The notes under the pieces were generated by a model that saw only the letters and a list, made by a program, of their open reading frames with translations, did no database searches and was not told where the DNA came from. This document shows, piece by piece, positions 16,954-26,521 of a DNA stretch of 64,000 nt. The first letter of the stretch is position 1, and each line of letters opens with the position of its first letter. The stretch is from the NCBI RefSeq assembly GCF_004364165.1, contig NZ_SOAY01000010.1:1267098-1331097 (forward strand), given 5' to 3'. This DNA comes from Maribacter spongiicola. GTDB taxonomy: Bacteria > Bacteroidota > Bacteroidia > Flavobacteriales > Flavobacteriaceae. The translations under genes and the position numbers were made by a program.

Positions 16954-17607
16954 ATGTTTAAAAGAACGCTATTTGTTGCCCTAATTGCACTTACCCTAAC
17001 TTCTTGTTGGAAAGATAAAAGTCCCGAAGATCTTATTCGTTTAAAAGACAAATTTAAGTCTCAAGTAAACTCTTTTGAGAATAAAAAAGAGACCGCCAAT
17101 AAAAATGTAAATAAAGGACTAGAATCTTTAAATGCATTAAAAAGCGCGTTAGAAGACACTAAAAATGAAGATAAAGAATTTGCCAAAGTGTATGGCGATT
17201 GGGAGAAAGTAGATCGTCGTGTTCAGAATTTGAACAAAGAATACGAAGATTTAAAAGAGAAAGCTGCTAATCTATTTACAGCTATGGAAACACAGACCAA
17301 TAGCCTAAGCGATGAAAAGAGTAAGAAAACACTATTAGGTGCCATAGAAAAAGCCCGTACCAGATATAACGGTACTTTAGCGAACACTTCGCAAGCTATA
17401 GATAAATTAAGACTGTTACATGGCGATGCCGTTGAGGTGGTAAAAGCATTAGAAGTAGCAGCTGCGCTAAATTCTTTCGATAACATCAATGATCAAATGA
17501 AAAGCATAGAAGGTCGTGTAGATGGCATTATGCAAGAATTGAATGTAGCCGTTGTAGAGAGTAAAAAGCTATACGAGAAGAAAATTACCGAGTTAGGGGA
17601 GGAGTAG
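16954..17607 (+). CDS. Coiled-coil lipoprotein of unknown function
   Basis: A 217-residue protein with a lipoprotein signal (TLTSCWKD, Cys18) and an almost entirely helical, Lys/Glu/Asn-rich mature part with heptad-like leucine spacing, so an extended coiled coil in the periplasm is likely. I do not recognise a named family. It has its own promoter element at 16918 and ends at a perfect terminator, so it is a single-gene unit. A structural or scaffolding role at the envelope is possible but not shown. Confidence 0.82.
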   Translation: MFKRTLFVALIALTLTSCWKDKSPEDLIRLKDKFKSQVNSFENKKETANKNVNKGLESLNALKSALEDTKNEDKEFAKVYGDWEKVDRRVQNLNKEYEDLKEKAANLFTAMETQTNSLSDEKSKKTLLGAIEKARTRYNGTLANTSQAIDKLRLLHGDAVEVVKALEVAAALNSFDNINDQMKSIEGRVDGIMQELNVAVVESKKLYEKKITELGEE

Positions 17608-17637
17608 TATAACTTAATTTACCTTTTTAATTGAAAG

Positions 17638-17671
17638 CAGCCAGTATTTTTTAAATACTGGCTGTTTTTTT
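17638..17671 (+). terminator. Rho-independent terminator
   Basis: CAGCCAGTAT pairs perfectly with ATACTGGCTG around a 7-base loop, followed by seven T. Ends the coiled-coil lipoprotein gene. Confidence 0.92.
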
Positions 17672-17906
17672 ATGAGCTATTTTTAAGGCTAAAACATTAT
17701 TTGTAATGTTGAGGTGTTGATTTTTTTTGATTCATCAAAAAATATATAATTTTAAGAATATGCAGTTAATATATTTTTTTACTCAAGTGTTATTTGCTTT
17801 TAAATCAACTATATAGATAGATTTTAATTGAAAATTGTATCTTTCTTAGTTATTACATCGATTGCAATTTTTTGCATGTTGCGCTTCATTAAAACCAACC
17901 ACATCA

Positions 17907-18674
17907 ATGATAAAATTCTTTAGGAAAATTAGACGAAAAATGTTGACTGAAAATAAATTCAGTAAATATCTGCTTTATGCTGTTGGAGAAATTATACTTG
18001 TTGTTATTGGTATTTTAATAGCTTTACAGATTAATAATAACAATAATTACAACGAACAAAGAAGTCTAGAGAAAGAATATTTATTATCTATACAGACAGA
18101 ATTTACAAATAACTTGAATATAATAAATGCTTCTATTCAAGAAAATGAGCAACGTATAGCGTCACTTGAATATCTATTAAATTTATTTGACAAAAATGTG
18201 CTTGACACAGTCAGTAGTCAGAGGATTTCTCAAAAGTTCGCTCCTGTTTTCGGTAGTTCAATTAGCTATATACCTGCAACAGGAGTTTTAGAAGATATCA
18301 TTAGTTCAGGTAAGCTCAATATCCTTTTGAATAAAAGTTTAAGACAAAATATAGCCTCTTTTAATAGCTCATTGGATTATTTAAACATTCAGTTAAATGC
18401 AATGGATTTCACAGAAGAAAATTTACGTACTATTTTTTATAAAAAAGGAAGTATACGAAAACTCGTGATGGATATAGGATATATGGATTTTGATTTCAAG
18501 TCAATTTCCGAAAAGATAGATAACAAACAAATATTCGAATCAGCTGAATTTGAAAATTATCTTTTAGCTTACTATTTATCGGCTAGAGTAACGAATGGAT
18601 CAAAGTTATTTGGACGTTTAAAGACTGAAATTGAGACCATTATAAAAGAAATTGAGCAAGAGCTTGAAAAATAA
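17907..18674 (+). CDS. DUF6090-type membrane protein
   Basis: A 255-residue protein whose start MIKFFRKIRRKML...ENKFSKYLLYAVGEIILVVIGILIALQIN is the trademark of a large Bacteroidetes family (DUF6090): a basic amphipathic N-terminus, one transmembrane helix (about residues 27-46) and an extracytoplasmic helical domain. The start at 17907 was chosen over an upstream in-frame ATG because it gives this conserved N-terminus. Function unknown. A TATCTTTC sequence (7 of 8 to the -7 consensus) lies upstream. Paralogs are usually numerous in such genomes, but only one is seen here. Confidence 0.88.
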   Translation: MIKFFRKIRRKMLTENKFSKYLLYAVGEIILVVIGILIALQINNNNNYNEQRSLEKEYLLSIQTEFTNNLNIINASIQENEQRIASLEYLLNLFDKNVLDTVSSQRISQKFAPVFGSSISYIPATGVLEDIISSGKLNILLNKSLRQNIASFNSSLDYLNIQLNAMDFTEENLRTIFYKKGSIRKLVMDIGYMDFDFKSISEKIDNKQIFESAEFENYLLAYYLSARVTNGSKLFGRLKTEIETIIKEIEQELEK

Positions 18675-19030
18675 CGAAAGCACATAAAAGAACCGAGATA
18701 AAATCAACCAAATTCTTCTCTAGCCTGAGACAATAACTTTTTAGGCTAAGAGAATCTATAACATTAATTCTCTCTATTCTTCTTGCTGAATATACCAGCA
18801 ATATGATGTGAATCATGCTTAAGTAGTATTAATACAATTGCTCAATTTTGGACTTAACTCTAGGTAGTTACAAGTTTACCGTAGCTCATTTTCCTCTAAA
18901 AATTCGCGTAAGATAACTCGCAACCATTCTTACATACAAACGATAGCATTTGTTTGAGCAAGTTTTATTTCGAAAATTGTAACGAATAGATTCTTTTTTA
19001 TACCAATAAGTAGTAAACTTCTTCTCTTTT
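18675..19030. other. Intergenic stretch with one weak inverted repeat
   Basis: 356 bases without a recognised gene. TTCTCTAGCCT (about 18716-18726) and AGGCTAAGAGAA (about 18743-18754) can pair with one bulge, but no T-run follows. Otherwise only AT-rich sequence. Confidence 0.5.
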
Positions 19031-19273
19031 ATGAATATTGGAAAAATTTTTAAAATTATTGGATATATTTTTTTCGGAATTGGAGTGCTAGCAAGAATAG
19101 GCTCCCGACTTTCTAATGGAGAAATGTCTGAAATTCTATCGGACTATCAATTTCTAAAATTCATTGGATTTTTATTTTGGGTAATTGGGTTCGCCATAAA
19201 CGAAATGGCAAAAAAAAGAACTAATTACAACGTAGGGAATAGTGAATTAGATAACCCTTCAATAAAAGAATAA
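19031..19273 (+). CDS. Small two-helix membrane protein
   Basis: An 80-residue predicted inner-membrane protein with two hydrophobic segments (about residues 5-24 and 42-58) and a polar C-terminal tail. No family recognised. It ends 3 bp before the next start, so the two genes are co-transcribed and probably translationally coupled, which is the main argument that it is a real gene. Confidence 0.65.
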   Translation: MNIGKIFKIIGYIFFGIGVLARIGSRLSNGEMSEILSDYQFLKFIGFLFWVIGFAINEMAKKRTNYNVGNSELDNPSIKE

Positions 19274-19276
19274 GAC

Positions 19277-19921
19277 ATGAAAATTATCACAAGCCTTATT
19301 CTTATTTTATTAATGCAAACAGCTGCAGTTTGTCATGCGCAGCAAACGCAAGAAAAAAATCCTAAAATGTCGAAAGAGGTTACAGAGATACTTAAATTGG
19401 GTAAAGATGCTATAGTAGCATCAGCCTTAAATTCAATTGGCGGTTCTATAAGTCTTGAAAACTTTACATCAGCTACGGTCTTGTCAAATGGCGAGGAAGT
19501 TTATGTTTCGTTTAGAAATCAATATAAATACCTTCCTATAAATAAGATCAATTATTTTGATGTAGGGGTGAATATTACTACGCAAACTACATATAAAAAC
19601 TCCGTTGCTAATCCTTACAATTTTACCACAGAACGAGCAATTCCTTATTTCAACTTAACAGAAGATATCAAAAAGCATATCAGTTTTGTAAAACAAGCGA
19701 TTGGTAATTTAGATGGATTTGAAGATGATATGATAATTCGTGATAATGTGGACTTTTATGCTATTGAAGTAGTATCTGATGCTCAAGAGTCGAGCTATAA
19801 AATCAAAAAAAAGACCGGAGAAATATATGATGAATTTCACGCGTATCTTGAACCAATTCCTTTTGATGTTGATGACTCTGAGGAATTTAAAGAGGTGATC
19901 TTTTCCGTAATTGAAGACTAA
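19277..19921 (+). CDS. Exported protein of unknown function
   Basis: A 214-residue protein with a signal peptide (about residues 1-21, cleavage near CHA|QQT) and a mixed alpha/beta acidic mature part ending in an Asp/Glu-rich tail. I do not recognise the family and see no catalytic motif. It follows the small membrane protein by 3 bp. It converges with the Lrp regulator at 19976, with no clear terminator in the 54-bp gap. Confidence 0.75.
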   Translation: MKIITSLILILLMQTAAVCHAQQTQEKNPKMSKEVTEILKLGKDAIVASALNSIGGSISLENFTSATVLSNGEEVYVSFRNQYKYLPINKINYFDVGVNITTQTTYKNSVANPYNFTTERAIPYFNLTEDIKKHISFVKQAIGNLDGFEDDMIIRDNVDFYAIEVVSDAQESSYKIKKKTGEIYDEFHAYLEPIPFDVDDSEEFKEVIFSVIED

Positions 19922-19975
19922 AAGAGGTTAACAAATCAGCCATTATAACTCTTTAGCTCTTCTTTCTCCCTTTTG

Positions 19976-20428
19976 TTACAAATTATAAGCAGTGCTATCT
20001 TTTACAGAATTCAATACAAACGAGCTGTGTATGGTAGAAATACCGTCAATAATAGACAGTTTTTCATTCATAAATTCATGAAACTCCGCTATATCATCTA
20101 AAGCGATTTTCAACAAGTAATCAAAATTACCAGATACTTGATGGCATTCCATAATATCGGGTAATAATAAAATCTGCTCTTTAAAACTGTCTGCCAGTTT
20201 CTTCTGTTGTTTCGATAAGGTCACTTGGCAATAGGCGATTAATTTCTTTTCAATTTTCATTCTATCTAGTAAGGCAACATAGGCTTTAATGATTTTTTGC
20301 TGTTCTAGCTTTCTAATTCTTTCGTAAGTAGGAGTAACGCTCAATCCTACTTTAGCCGCAATTTCTTTAGTATTTTGCTTTGCATTTTCTTGAAGTTGCA
20401 TCAATATTTTACCATCAATCGTATCCAT
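19976..20428 (-). CDS. Lrp/AsnC-family transcriptional regulator
   Basis: A 150-residue Lrp/AsnC protein: an N-terminal winged helix-turn-helix (DTIDGKILMQLQENAKQNTKEIAAKVGLSVT...YERIRKLE, residues 2-43) and a C-terminal RAM effector domain (VSGNFDYLLKIALDD). These regulators sense amino acids. It is divergent from the histidine decarboxylase gene with a 168-bp shared regulatory region holding a candidate operator (20470-20487), so control of that gene in response to histidine or another amino acid is the simplest model. Confidence 0.95.
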   Translation of the reverse strand: MDTIDGKILMQLQENAKQNTKEIAAKVGLSVTPTYERIRKLEQQKIIKAYVALLDRMKIEKKLIAYCQVTLSKQQKKLADSFKEQILLLPDIMECHQVSGNFDYLLKIALDDIAEFHEFMNEKLSIIDGISTIHSSFVLNSVKDSTAYNL

Positions 20429-20469
20429 ACCAGTTTATTTTTCTTTTATTTAAATCAATAATGAATTAA

Positions 20470-20487
20470 ACAGTTATTTAAAACTGT
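20470..20487. promoter_or_regulatory. Candidate Lrp-type operator
   Basis: ACAGTT-ATTTAA-AACTGT: 6-base inverted arms with an AT spacer, 42 bases upstream of the Lrp start and 109 bases upstream of the decarboxylase start. The size and AT centre are of Lrp-box type; binding is inferred only. Confidence 0.4.
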
Positions 20488-20596
20488 AAAATTAAGTATA
20501 TCAGTTCAATATTCTGTATTTAGTTTATATAGAGTAATTTATTATTAGTAATTGTAATTTTACAGTATTAAAATACGTGTACTTAAATAAGCGAAT

Positions 20597-21739
20597 ATGA
20601 ATAATGAACAACAGATAGATGAGCTGTTAACCAAGCTAATTCAAGAGAAAGATAGGGTTATAGGTTACCCAGTTGCAAAAGATTTTGATTATTCAAGATT
20701 ATACGAGTTTTTAAAGCATCCTATAAATAACGTAGGTGATCCTTATGAAGATAATACGTATAAGGTTCAAACACATGAAATGGAGCGTGAAGTGGTCGAT
20801 TTCTTTGCAAAATTATACAGAGCAGATTCTAATGATTTTTGGGGGTATGTAACAAATGGTGGGTCTGAAAGTAACTTGTACGGCTTGTATTTGGCAAGAG
20901 AATCTCATCCAAAGGCAATGGTATATTTTTCTGAATCTACACATTACAGTGTAAAGAAAAATATTCATTTATTGAACTTACCAAGTATTACGATTAGGGC
21001 ACAAGAGAATGGCGAGCTAGATTATGATGATTTAGAGAATACCTTGCAATTGAACAGAGATAAACCGGCTATTATTCTAACCACATTTGGTACGACAATG
21101 ACCGAAGCTAAGGATGATGTTTCTAAGGTGAAAAGAATTTTAAAGAAATTGGCTATTCAAAATCACTATATACATTGCGATGCTGCTTTGGCAGGTTCTT
21201 ACGGACCTTTTATAGAGCCTCGTATTCCGTTCGATTTTCAAGATGGTGCAAATAGTATTTCAATCAGTGGTCATAAATTTATTGGGTCTCCGTTTCCTTC
21301 AGGTGTCATTATTGCTAAACGCTCATTACGAGATCGAATAGCAAGGGGTATTTCATATATAGGCTCGTTAGACACTACCATTACAGGATCAAGAAACGGA
21401 CATAGTCCACTGTTTCTGTGGTACGCCATAAAGAAAATGGGCGTTAAAGGTTTAGAAGAGCGTTACCGTCATAGTTTAGAAACTGCCGAATATTGTAAGC
21501 AAGAGCTGCTAAAAATAGGCGTTAATGCATGGAAGAATGAAGGGGCTATTACCGTTGTACTGCCTAAAGTTGCCGATGCCATTAAAAAGAAATGGCAATT
21601 AGCGACCGATGATATTACCCATGTTATTTGTATGCCTAATGTTACAAAAGATCAAATAGATGAGTTTATTCAAGACATAGTAGAGGAGCAGAAGAAAAGT
21701 GCTGAAAAAGAACAAGATGCATTGGCTCTTCAAGATTAA
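20597..21739 (+). CDS. hdc: Histidine decarboxylase, PLP-dependent
   Basis: A 380-residue group II PLP decarboxylase. Motifs match bacterial histidine decarboxylase closely: DFWGYVTNGGSESN, STHYSVKKN, HCDAALAGSYGPF, the PLP lysine in SGHKFIGSPFPSG (Lys227) and TGSRNGHSPLF. It would convert L-histidine to histamine and CO2 in the cytosol. In gammaproteobacteria such enzymes serve histamine formation, acid tolerance or siderophore synthesis; no siderophore genes are adjacent. It is divergent from an Lrp regulator and ends at its own terminator. A related amino-acid decarboxylase specificity (a serine decarboxylase, for instance) cannot be excluded from sequence alone. Confidence 0.88.
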   Translation: MNNEQQIDELLTKLIQEKDRVIGYPVAKDFDYSRLYEFLKHPINNVGDPYEDNTYKVQTHEMEREVVDFFAKLYRADSNDFWGYVTNGGSESNLYGLYLARESHPKAMVYFSESTHYSVKKNIHLLNLPSITIRAQENGELDYDDLENTLQLNRDKPAIILTTFGTTMTEAKDDVSKVKRILKKLAIQNHYIHCDAALAGSYGPFIEPRIPFDFQDGANSISISGHKFIGSPFPSGVIIAKRSLRDRIARGISYIGSLDTTITGSRNGHSPLFLWYAIKKMGVKGLEERYRHSLETAEYCKQELLKIGVNAWKNEGAITVVLPKVADAIKKKWQLATDDITHVICMPNVTKDQIDEFIQDIVEEQKKSAEKEQDALALQD

Positions 21740-21759
21740 ATAGAAAATTTATAATTTAA

Positions 21760-21800
21760 AAATCCTCATTTCGATGATCATCGTAATGGGGATTTTCTTT
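21760..21800 (+). terminator. Rho-independent terminator of hdc
   Basis: AAATCCTCATT pairs with AATGGGGATTT (11 bp, one G-T pair); the loop holds a further self-complementary CGATGATCATCG. A T-rich tail (TTTTCTTTT) follows. Confidence 0.85.
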
Positions 21801-21990
21801 TGATTGAATTTCGAATTCTTCACTACACTATTCTCGCAGGTGGTTTGTGGTATTTCAGCAGATATGAAAGTTATGCAAATTCATTTTCATATTTATTTGA
21901 AAATTTGAATATGATCATGCCAAAATGAGGTATATTCATTCATTGAAATTTTAATGATCGGTAATACCCCCTTTAAACCTGTTACTAAAA

Positions 21991-24261
21991 ATGGCAAGCT
22001 TATTTTCTAGAGAGACCATGATGAAGTTAAAGTCCTTTATTGGTTCCACAAAAACCTATGTTATTTTATTGGTTTTGGCAATTGCCTTGTTATTGTACAC
22101 AGTTAGTGTAGGGTACAAGCAAGTGAATAGACTTCATAAAACAGGAGACTTGGTTTCTCATACGCTTGAGGTACAGCATACCATTGTAGAACTTTCTTCT
22201 AAATTTTTAGAAGTAGAGGCCATTCAGCTTAGAAAACTTTTTGGAGCCGAAGAGAGTAATCTTTCTGTCATTGTGGTCACAGAAATGGGTCAGTCTTTAG
22301 ATAGGCTGAATACACTTACTACAGACAACGATGCCCAACAAGAACGCGTTAAGGCGTTACAACTTTTACGAGATAAAATTAAGGTTGAAATAGATACTAC
22401 CGCCATTGATGATGATACTAAAGCTCCTGATAGTATACAAGTAAAAGATAGTATTGTTATTAATTATAACGGTTTGCGCTATAAGCGTCATCAGCGGATT
22501 TCGAAAATTGTGGCGGAGTCTCAGATCATAAAAGATAGAATGCTCGCTGAAGAGAACTATTTAATGGTTTCGCGTAAAGAGGAATACACCTCGCAATCGT
22601 TCTTAACGCCAATGTCATCATTATTAGTTGCGCTAACGGCATTGGGTATTTTTTTAATCGGCTTTATAAGTATATACAAGCAGAAAGGTGAAATCCAAGA
22701 AGTAAATAGTCAGGTTTTTATTCAGAATAAAAAATTACAAGAAACAGAAGAATTTTTAAAGGGTGTCTATAAAAGTTCGAACAATGTTATTAGCCATTTT
22801 GAACCTATACTAGATGCACATAAGAACATTGTCGATTTTCAATTTAGGTATACTTCTAATGCTATTGAGAAAGTAACAGGGTCAGAACAAGATGATATTA
22901 TTGGCAGTTCTTTGTTAGAGATGTACCCAATGGTTTTGGAGAATGGACTCTTTGCTTTAATGAAAGAATGTTATGTAAGCGGCGATATTCAAGAGCATGA
23001 AAGTGTGTATACCTTCGAGGGTGAAAAAAAATACATTTTCAATACCATTGTAAAATCTGCTAACGGAATTACAAATACCGCTTGGGATACTACAAAGGTT
23101 AAAGAGGCAGAAAAAAATCTTCAAAAGCTCAATGATAATCTTAGTTTACAGAATACCATTTTTAAAGAAGCTGAAAATGTAGCTGGTGTCGGTAGTTTTA
23201 TTTGGTATTTAGATGACGGTACAGCAACGGTTTCTGATAATTTTTATAGAATTCTTGGGGTCGAGCCCAATAGCTTTGAGGTAACCTTTAACTCTTATAA
23301 AGAATTTGTTTACCCAGATGATGTTGCCATTTTCGAATCTTTAAGTACTAACGACATAGAGAAAGGTGCATCTACTGTTTTTGCATATCGTGTGCAAACT
23401 ATAGAAAAAGGGGTAAAACATTTAGATCTAAAAGGCAAATATGTTGAAATAGATAATAGACCTGTTTCGGTGGGTATTGTGCAGGATATTACCGCCCGTG
23501 TAGAAAAAGATAGGGCGCTTATTGATAGTTATGAAAAATTGAAGCATAGTAATGAAGAGCTAGAGTCTTTTAATAGAGTGGCAAGTCATGATCTACAAGA
23601 GCCTTTGCGTAAAATTCAAATGTTTATTTCTCGAATAGAAGATGAGGGTGAAAAAAGCATGCCCGCTAGTATTCAAAATTATTTCGGAAAAATAAAATCC
23701 GGTACTTTTAGAATGCGAGAATTGATACAGAACTTACTTTCATACTCAAGAATAGATAAAATTAACTCAGAATTTGAGCGTATTTCTTTGAATGAAACTG
23801 TTCTAAAAATCGAAGATGAACTATCGCAGCTCATTAAAGAAACGAATACTTCTATTTCATACAAGAATTTGCCAATTATTCAGGGCATACCTTTTAAGAT
23901 AGAGCAATTATGTACGAACTTGATCAGTAATTCTATCAAATACGGCAAAAGTGATGTAGCTCCCAAAATAATCATTAGCTCTAAAAAAGTGCGTAATTCA
24001 GAAATTAGAGAAAACTTTAGTAAGAATTCAGAGTACTATTACAAAATATCATTTATTGATAATGGTATTGGGTTTGAGCCTGAGTTTGCTAGTAATATTT
24101 TTGAGGTCTTTCAAAGGTTGCATTCAAAAAACGAATATTCTGGCACAGGTATCGGCCTCTCCATTTGTAAAAAGATAGTTGAAAAGCATTATGGTTATAT
24201 TCATGCCATTGGTAAGAAAGGCGAAGGTTCTACTTTTGTCATTTATTTGCCTGTTAACTAA
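21991..24261 (+). CDS. Orphan sensor histidine kinase with PAS domains
   Basis: A 756-residue membrane kinase: TM1 (about residues 24-42), a roughly 165-residue extracytoplasmic helical sensor, TM2 (about 208-229), two PAS-like domains (about 250-375 and 385-505; the second has the usual FYRILGVEP start and an ITARVEKDR end), HisKA with phospho-acceptor His533 in RVASHDLQEPLRK, and HATPase_c with N box (LISNSIKYGK), DNGIGFEP and GTGIGLSICKK. No response regulator is nearby, so its partner lies elsewhere. The start could also be one of the ATGs at 22018-22023; all precede TM1. Signal unknown. Confidence 0.93.
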   Translation: MASLFSRETMMKLKSFIGSTKTYVILLVLAIALLLYTVSVGYKQVNRLHKTGDLVSHTLEVQHTIVELSSKFLEVEAIQLRKLFGAEESNLSVIVVTEMGQSLDRLNTLTTDNDAQQERVKALQLLRDKIKVEIDTTAIDDDTKAPDSIQVKDSIVINYNGLRYKRHQRISKIVAESQIIKDRMLAEENYLMVSRKEEYTSQSFLTPMSSLLVALTALGIFLIGFISIYKQKGEIQEVNSQVFIQNKKLQETEEFLKGVYKSSNNVISHFEPILDAHKNIVDFQFRYTSNAIEKVTGSEQDDIIGSSLLEMYPMVLENGLFALMKECYVSGDIQEHESVYTFEGEKKYIFNTIVKSANGITNTAWDTTKVKEAEKNLQKLNDNLSLQNTIFKEAENVAGVGSFIWYLDDGTATVSDNFYRILGVEPNSFEVTFNSYKEFVYPDDVAIFESLSTNDIEKGASTVFAYRVQTIEKGVKHLDLKGKYVEIDNRPVSVGIVQDITARVEKDRALIDSYEKLKHSNEELESFNRVASHDLQEPLRKIQMFISRIEDEGEKSMPASIQNYFGKIKSGTFRMRELIQNLLSYSRIDKINSEFERISLNETVLKIEDELSQLIKETNTSISYKNLPIIQGIPFKIEQLCTNLISNSIKYGKSDVAPKIIISSKKVRNSEIRENFSKNSEYYYKISFIDNGIGFEPEFASNIFEVFQRLHSKNEYSGTGIGLSICKKIVEKHYGYIHAIGKKGEGSTFVIYLPVN

Positions 24262-24320
24262 AATCTTCAACACTTATATTTGAAGGTATAATTATAGTTT
24301 CAATACCAATCATTTCAGCA

Positions 24321-24868
24321 ATGAATAAACTCGAAATACAAACGGATCGATTAGAATTAAGGCTAATTGAGGTGGCAGATGTAGAAGTTATTCATCGCTT
24401 ACATTCCTTTCCAGAAACAGACGAGTTTAATACTCTTGGTATTCCTGAAAATTTACAAGAAACTCTCGAGGTCATAACACCTTGGATTGAGGATAATAAC
24501 GCTACAGAAATCAGAAATTACACCTTTGCTATTCAGCATAAAACGAATGGTGAATTTATTGGTTTATTCGGATTAAGATTAGGTCCTAAAAATATAAGAG
24601 GGCTGAGGTATGGTATAAATTACATCTCGATTATTGGAATAAAGGTTATGCAACAGAATCTTTAAAATCGGTTTTGAACTACGGATTCAATGTGCTTCAG
24701 CTACATCGAATAGAAGCAGGCTGTGCAGTAGCTAATATAGGTTCGGCAAAAGTGATGGAAAAAGTAGGGATGAAACAAGAAGGTCGAAAGCGGAAGATTC
24801 TCCCGTTGCAAACCGGATGGTCAGATAGTTTTGAGTACGCCATTCTAGAAACTGATGTGCGCAATTAA
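24321..24868 (+). pseudogene. GNAT acetyltransferase broken by a single -1 frameshift
   Basis: Reading from 24321 gives the start of a RimJ/RimL-type GNAT acetyltransferase (LEIQTDRLELRLIEVADVEV...GEFIGLFGLRLGPKNIRG), then goes out of frame. The other half is intact in frame 2 from base 24602: AEVWYKLHLDYWNKGYATES, then LHRIEAGCAVANIGSAKVMEKVGM (the GNAT core) to the stop at 24868. One extra G in the GGG at 24600-24602 would restore a single continuous protein of about 182 residues. Either a true frameshift mutation or an assembly/sequencing error; a three-base run is too short for phase variation. Function before breakage: N-acetylation of an amine, perhaps a protein N-terminus or amino acid. 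Confidence 0.85.
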
Positions 24869-24892
24869 TAATATGATATAAAGAACAGAAAA

Positions 24893-26179
24893 ATGGATAA
24901 GAAAATCGGACTCAAAGATGCTATCTCTATAGGAATAGGTGGTATGGTCGGTGGCGGTATTTTTGCCGTTCTTGGGCTTGCGGTGGCCTTGGCTAAAGGT
25001 GCAACACCGGTCGCATTTCTTTGGGCAGGTATAATTGCATTGCTAACCGCATATTCGTATGCTAAACTTTCAAAGAAATATCCAGAAAATGGTGGTACAG
25101 TAAAGTTTGTACATCAACATTTTGGAAACGGAATTTTCGCTGGTGGTATCAATAACCTGTTATGGATCAGTTACATTGTTATGCTAGCACTCTATGCATC
25201 GGCATTTGGATCCTATGCGACCGAATTACTTTCGGTTTCAGGTTCAAAAGAAATCGACACACGTATATTTCAAACATCCATATTACTAATTGCACTGCTC
25301 ATCAACTATCTAAGCGTTAAGCTGGTTAGTGAGATAGAGTCTATGGCAGTAATCATAAAACTATGTATTCTGGTGGCATTTATTGGTGTAGGTTTCTATG
25401 GGTTATCTGCTCATCCAGAAAATTTACAACAATTATCACCCGAAAACTGGGAGAGCCCCATGCTCATACTTTCTGGTGGTATGGTCATTTTTGTTGCATA
25501 TGAGGGTTTTGAATTAATTGCAAATTCCGTAGCCGATTTAAAAGATAGAGAGAAGAATACGGCCAAGGCTTATTTTGGTGCTGTTGGCTTTGTAATCATA
25601 TTGTATATTCTAATTGCTATTGTAACCGTTGGTGCCTTGCCATTTGATCAAATAGCAGATGCCCAAGATTATGTGTTGGCAAAAGCTGCAGAGCCAACTT
25701 TAGGGCAAATTGGTTTTACCGTAATGACCGTTACGGCTTTGATTTCTACTTTTTCGGCAATTAATGCTACTGTATTAGGTAGTGGCAGGGTTAATTATGA
25801 CATCGCAGAAGACGACGAGTTGCCGAAGTATTTTTGCCATATGTTCTGGGGTAAACCTGTAGGGTTTTTAATAACGGCATTGCTGTCAATTGCATTGGTT
25901 AATCTGTTTAATCTGAAAAGTATATCAACAGCTGGTAGTGCAGGCTTTTTGTTGATTTTTTGTATCGTTAATTATATTGGTTACAAAAGGCACAAAGAAC
26001 TAGAATCTAGAAGTTATGTTCATTTGCTGGCGAGTGTACTTTGTTTATTGGCTTTTACGACATTAATTATTCAGCAGTTTTCTGAGAATAAAGTAGGGGT
26101 GTTAACCGCATTGGGTATTATTGTTTTTTGTTTTATTCTTGAACTGGTTTATAAAAAGACAGAAACTAAAGTAGTGTAG
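24893..26179 (+). CDS. APC-superfamily amino-acid permease
   Basis: A 428-residue inner-membrane transporter with about 12 hydrophobic segments. The N-terminal GLKDAISIGIGGMVGGGIFAVLG is the substrate-binding unwound helix of the APC fold, followed by YAKLSKKYPENGGTVKFV. It probably imports or exchanges amino acids or amines. It lies 24 bp after the broken GNAT gene and overlaps functionally with a small membrane protein that starts one base after its stop. The histidine decarboxylase is 3 kb upstream, so a role in histidine/histamine exchange is conceivable but not supported by direct linkage. Confidence 0.92.
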   Translation: MDKKIGLKDAISIGIGGMVGGGIFAVLGLAVALAKGATPVAFLWAGIIALLTAYSYAKLSKKYPENGGTVKFVHQHFGNGIFAGGINNLLWISYIVMLALYASAFGSYATELLSVSGSKEIDTRIFQTSILLIALLINYLSVKLVSEIESMAVIIKLCILVAFIGVGFYGLSAHPENLQQLSPENWESPMLILSGGMVIFVAYEGFELIANSVADLKDREKNTAKAYFGAVGFVIILYILIAIVTVGALPFDQIADAQDYVLAKAAEPTLGQIGFTVMTVTALISTFSAINATVLGSGRVNYDIAEDDELPKYFCHMFWGKPVGFLITALLSIALVNLFNLKSISTAGSAGFLLIFCIVNYIGYKRHKELESRSYVHLLASVLCLLAFTTLIIQQFSENKVGVLTALGIIVFCFILELVYKKTETKVV

Positions 26180-26180
26180 T

Positions 26181-26498
26181 ATGCAAATAATAAGGGAGCG
26201 TAAATTTGCTGGTATTGGTATTCTTATAAGTCTGATTGTAGTTGGTCTATTATATTATACAAATGCTATGGTAGGTTTCCCAGATGATCATTTGACAGAA
26301 TTTGACCGGTTTTATAAAGAGGTCATCTTCCCGATTTTTATGACTATTAATATTTTGTTTTTAATCGTCTTTTCAACCCTGTTTTTCTTGAAGAAAAAAG
26401 CGGGTTACCTATTAATTCTTCAATTATTGGTATTGATACTCTATACTGTGGTTGATTACTATTTTTCTATCAACCTAGAGAACGGACAAGGTGGGTAA
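26181..26498 (+). CDS. Small three-helix membrane protein, coupled to the permease
   Basis: A 105-residue predicted inner-membrane protein with hydrophobic segments at about residues 10-28, 49-69 and 74-94. No family recognised. Its ATG comes one base after the permease stop codon, so translation is almost certainly coupled, which suggests a role tied to the permease or its membrane environment. It converges with the Fur-family gene after 23 bp. Confidence 0.75.
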   Translation: MQIIRERKFAGIGILISLIVVGLLYYTNAMVGFPDDHLTEFDRFYKEVIFPIFMTINILFLIVFSTLFFLKKKAGYLLILQLLVLILYTVVDYYFSINLENGQGG

Positions 26499-26521
26499 CA
26501 CTACTTCTTAATGAGCTAATA

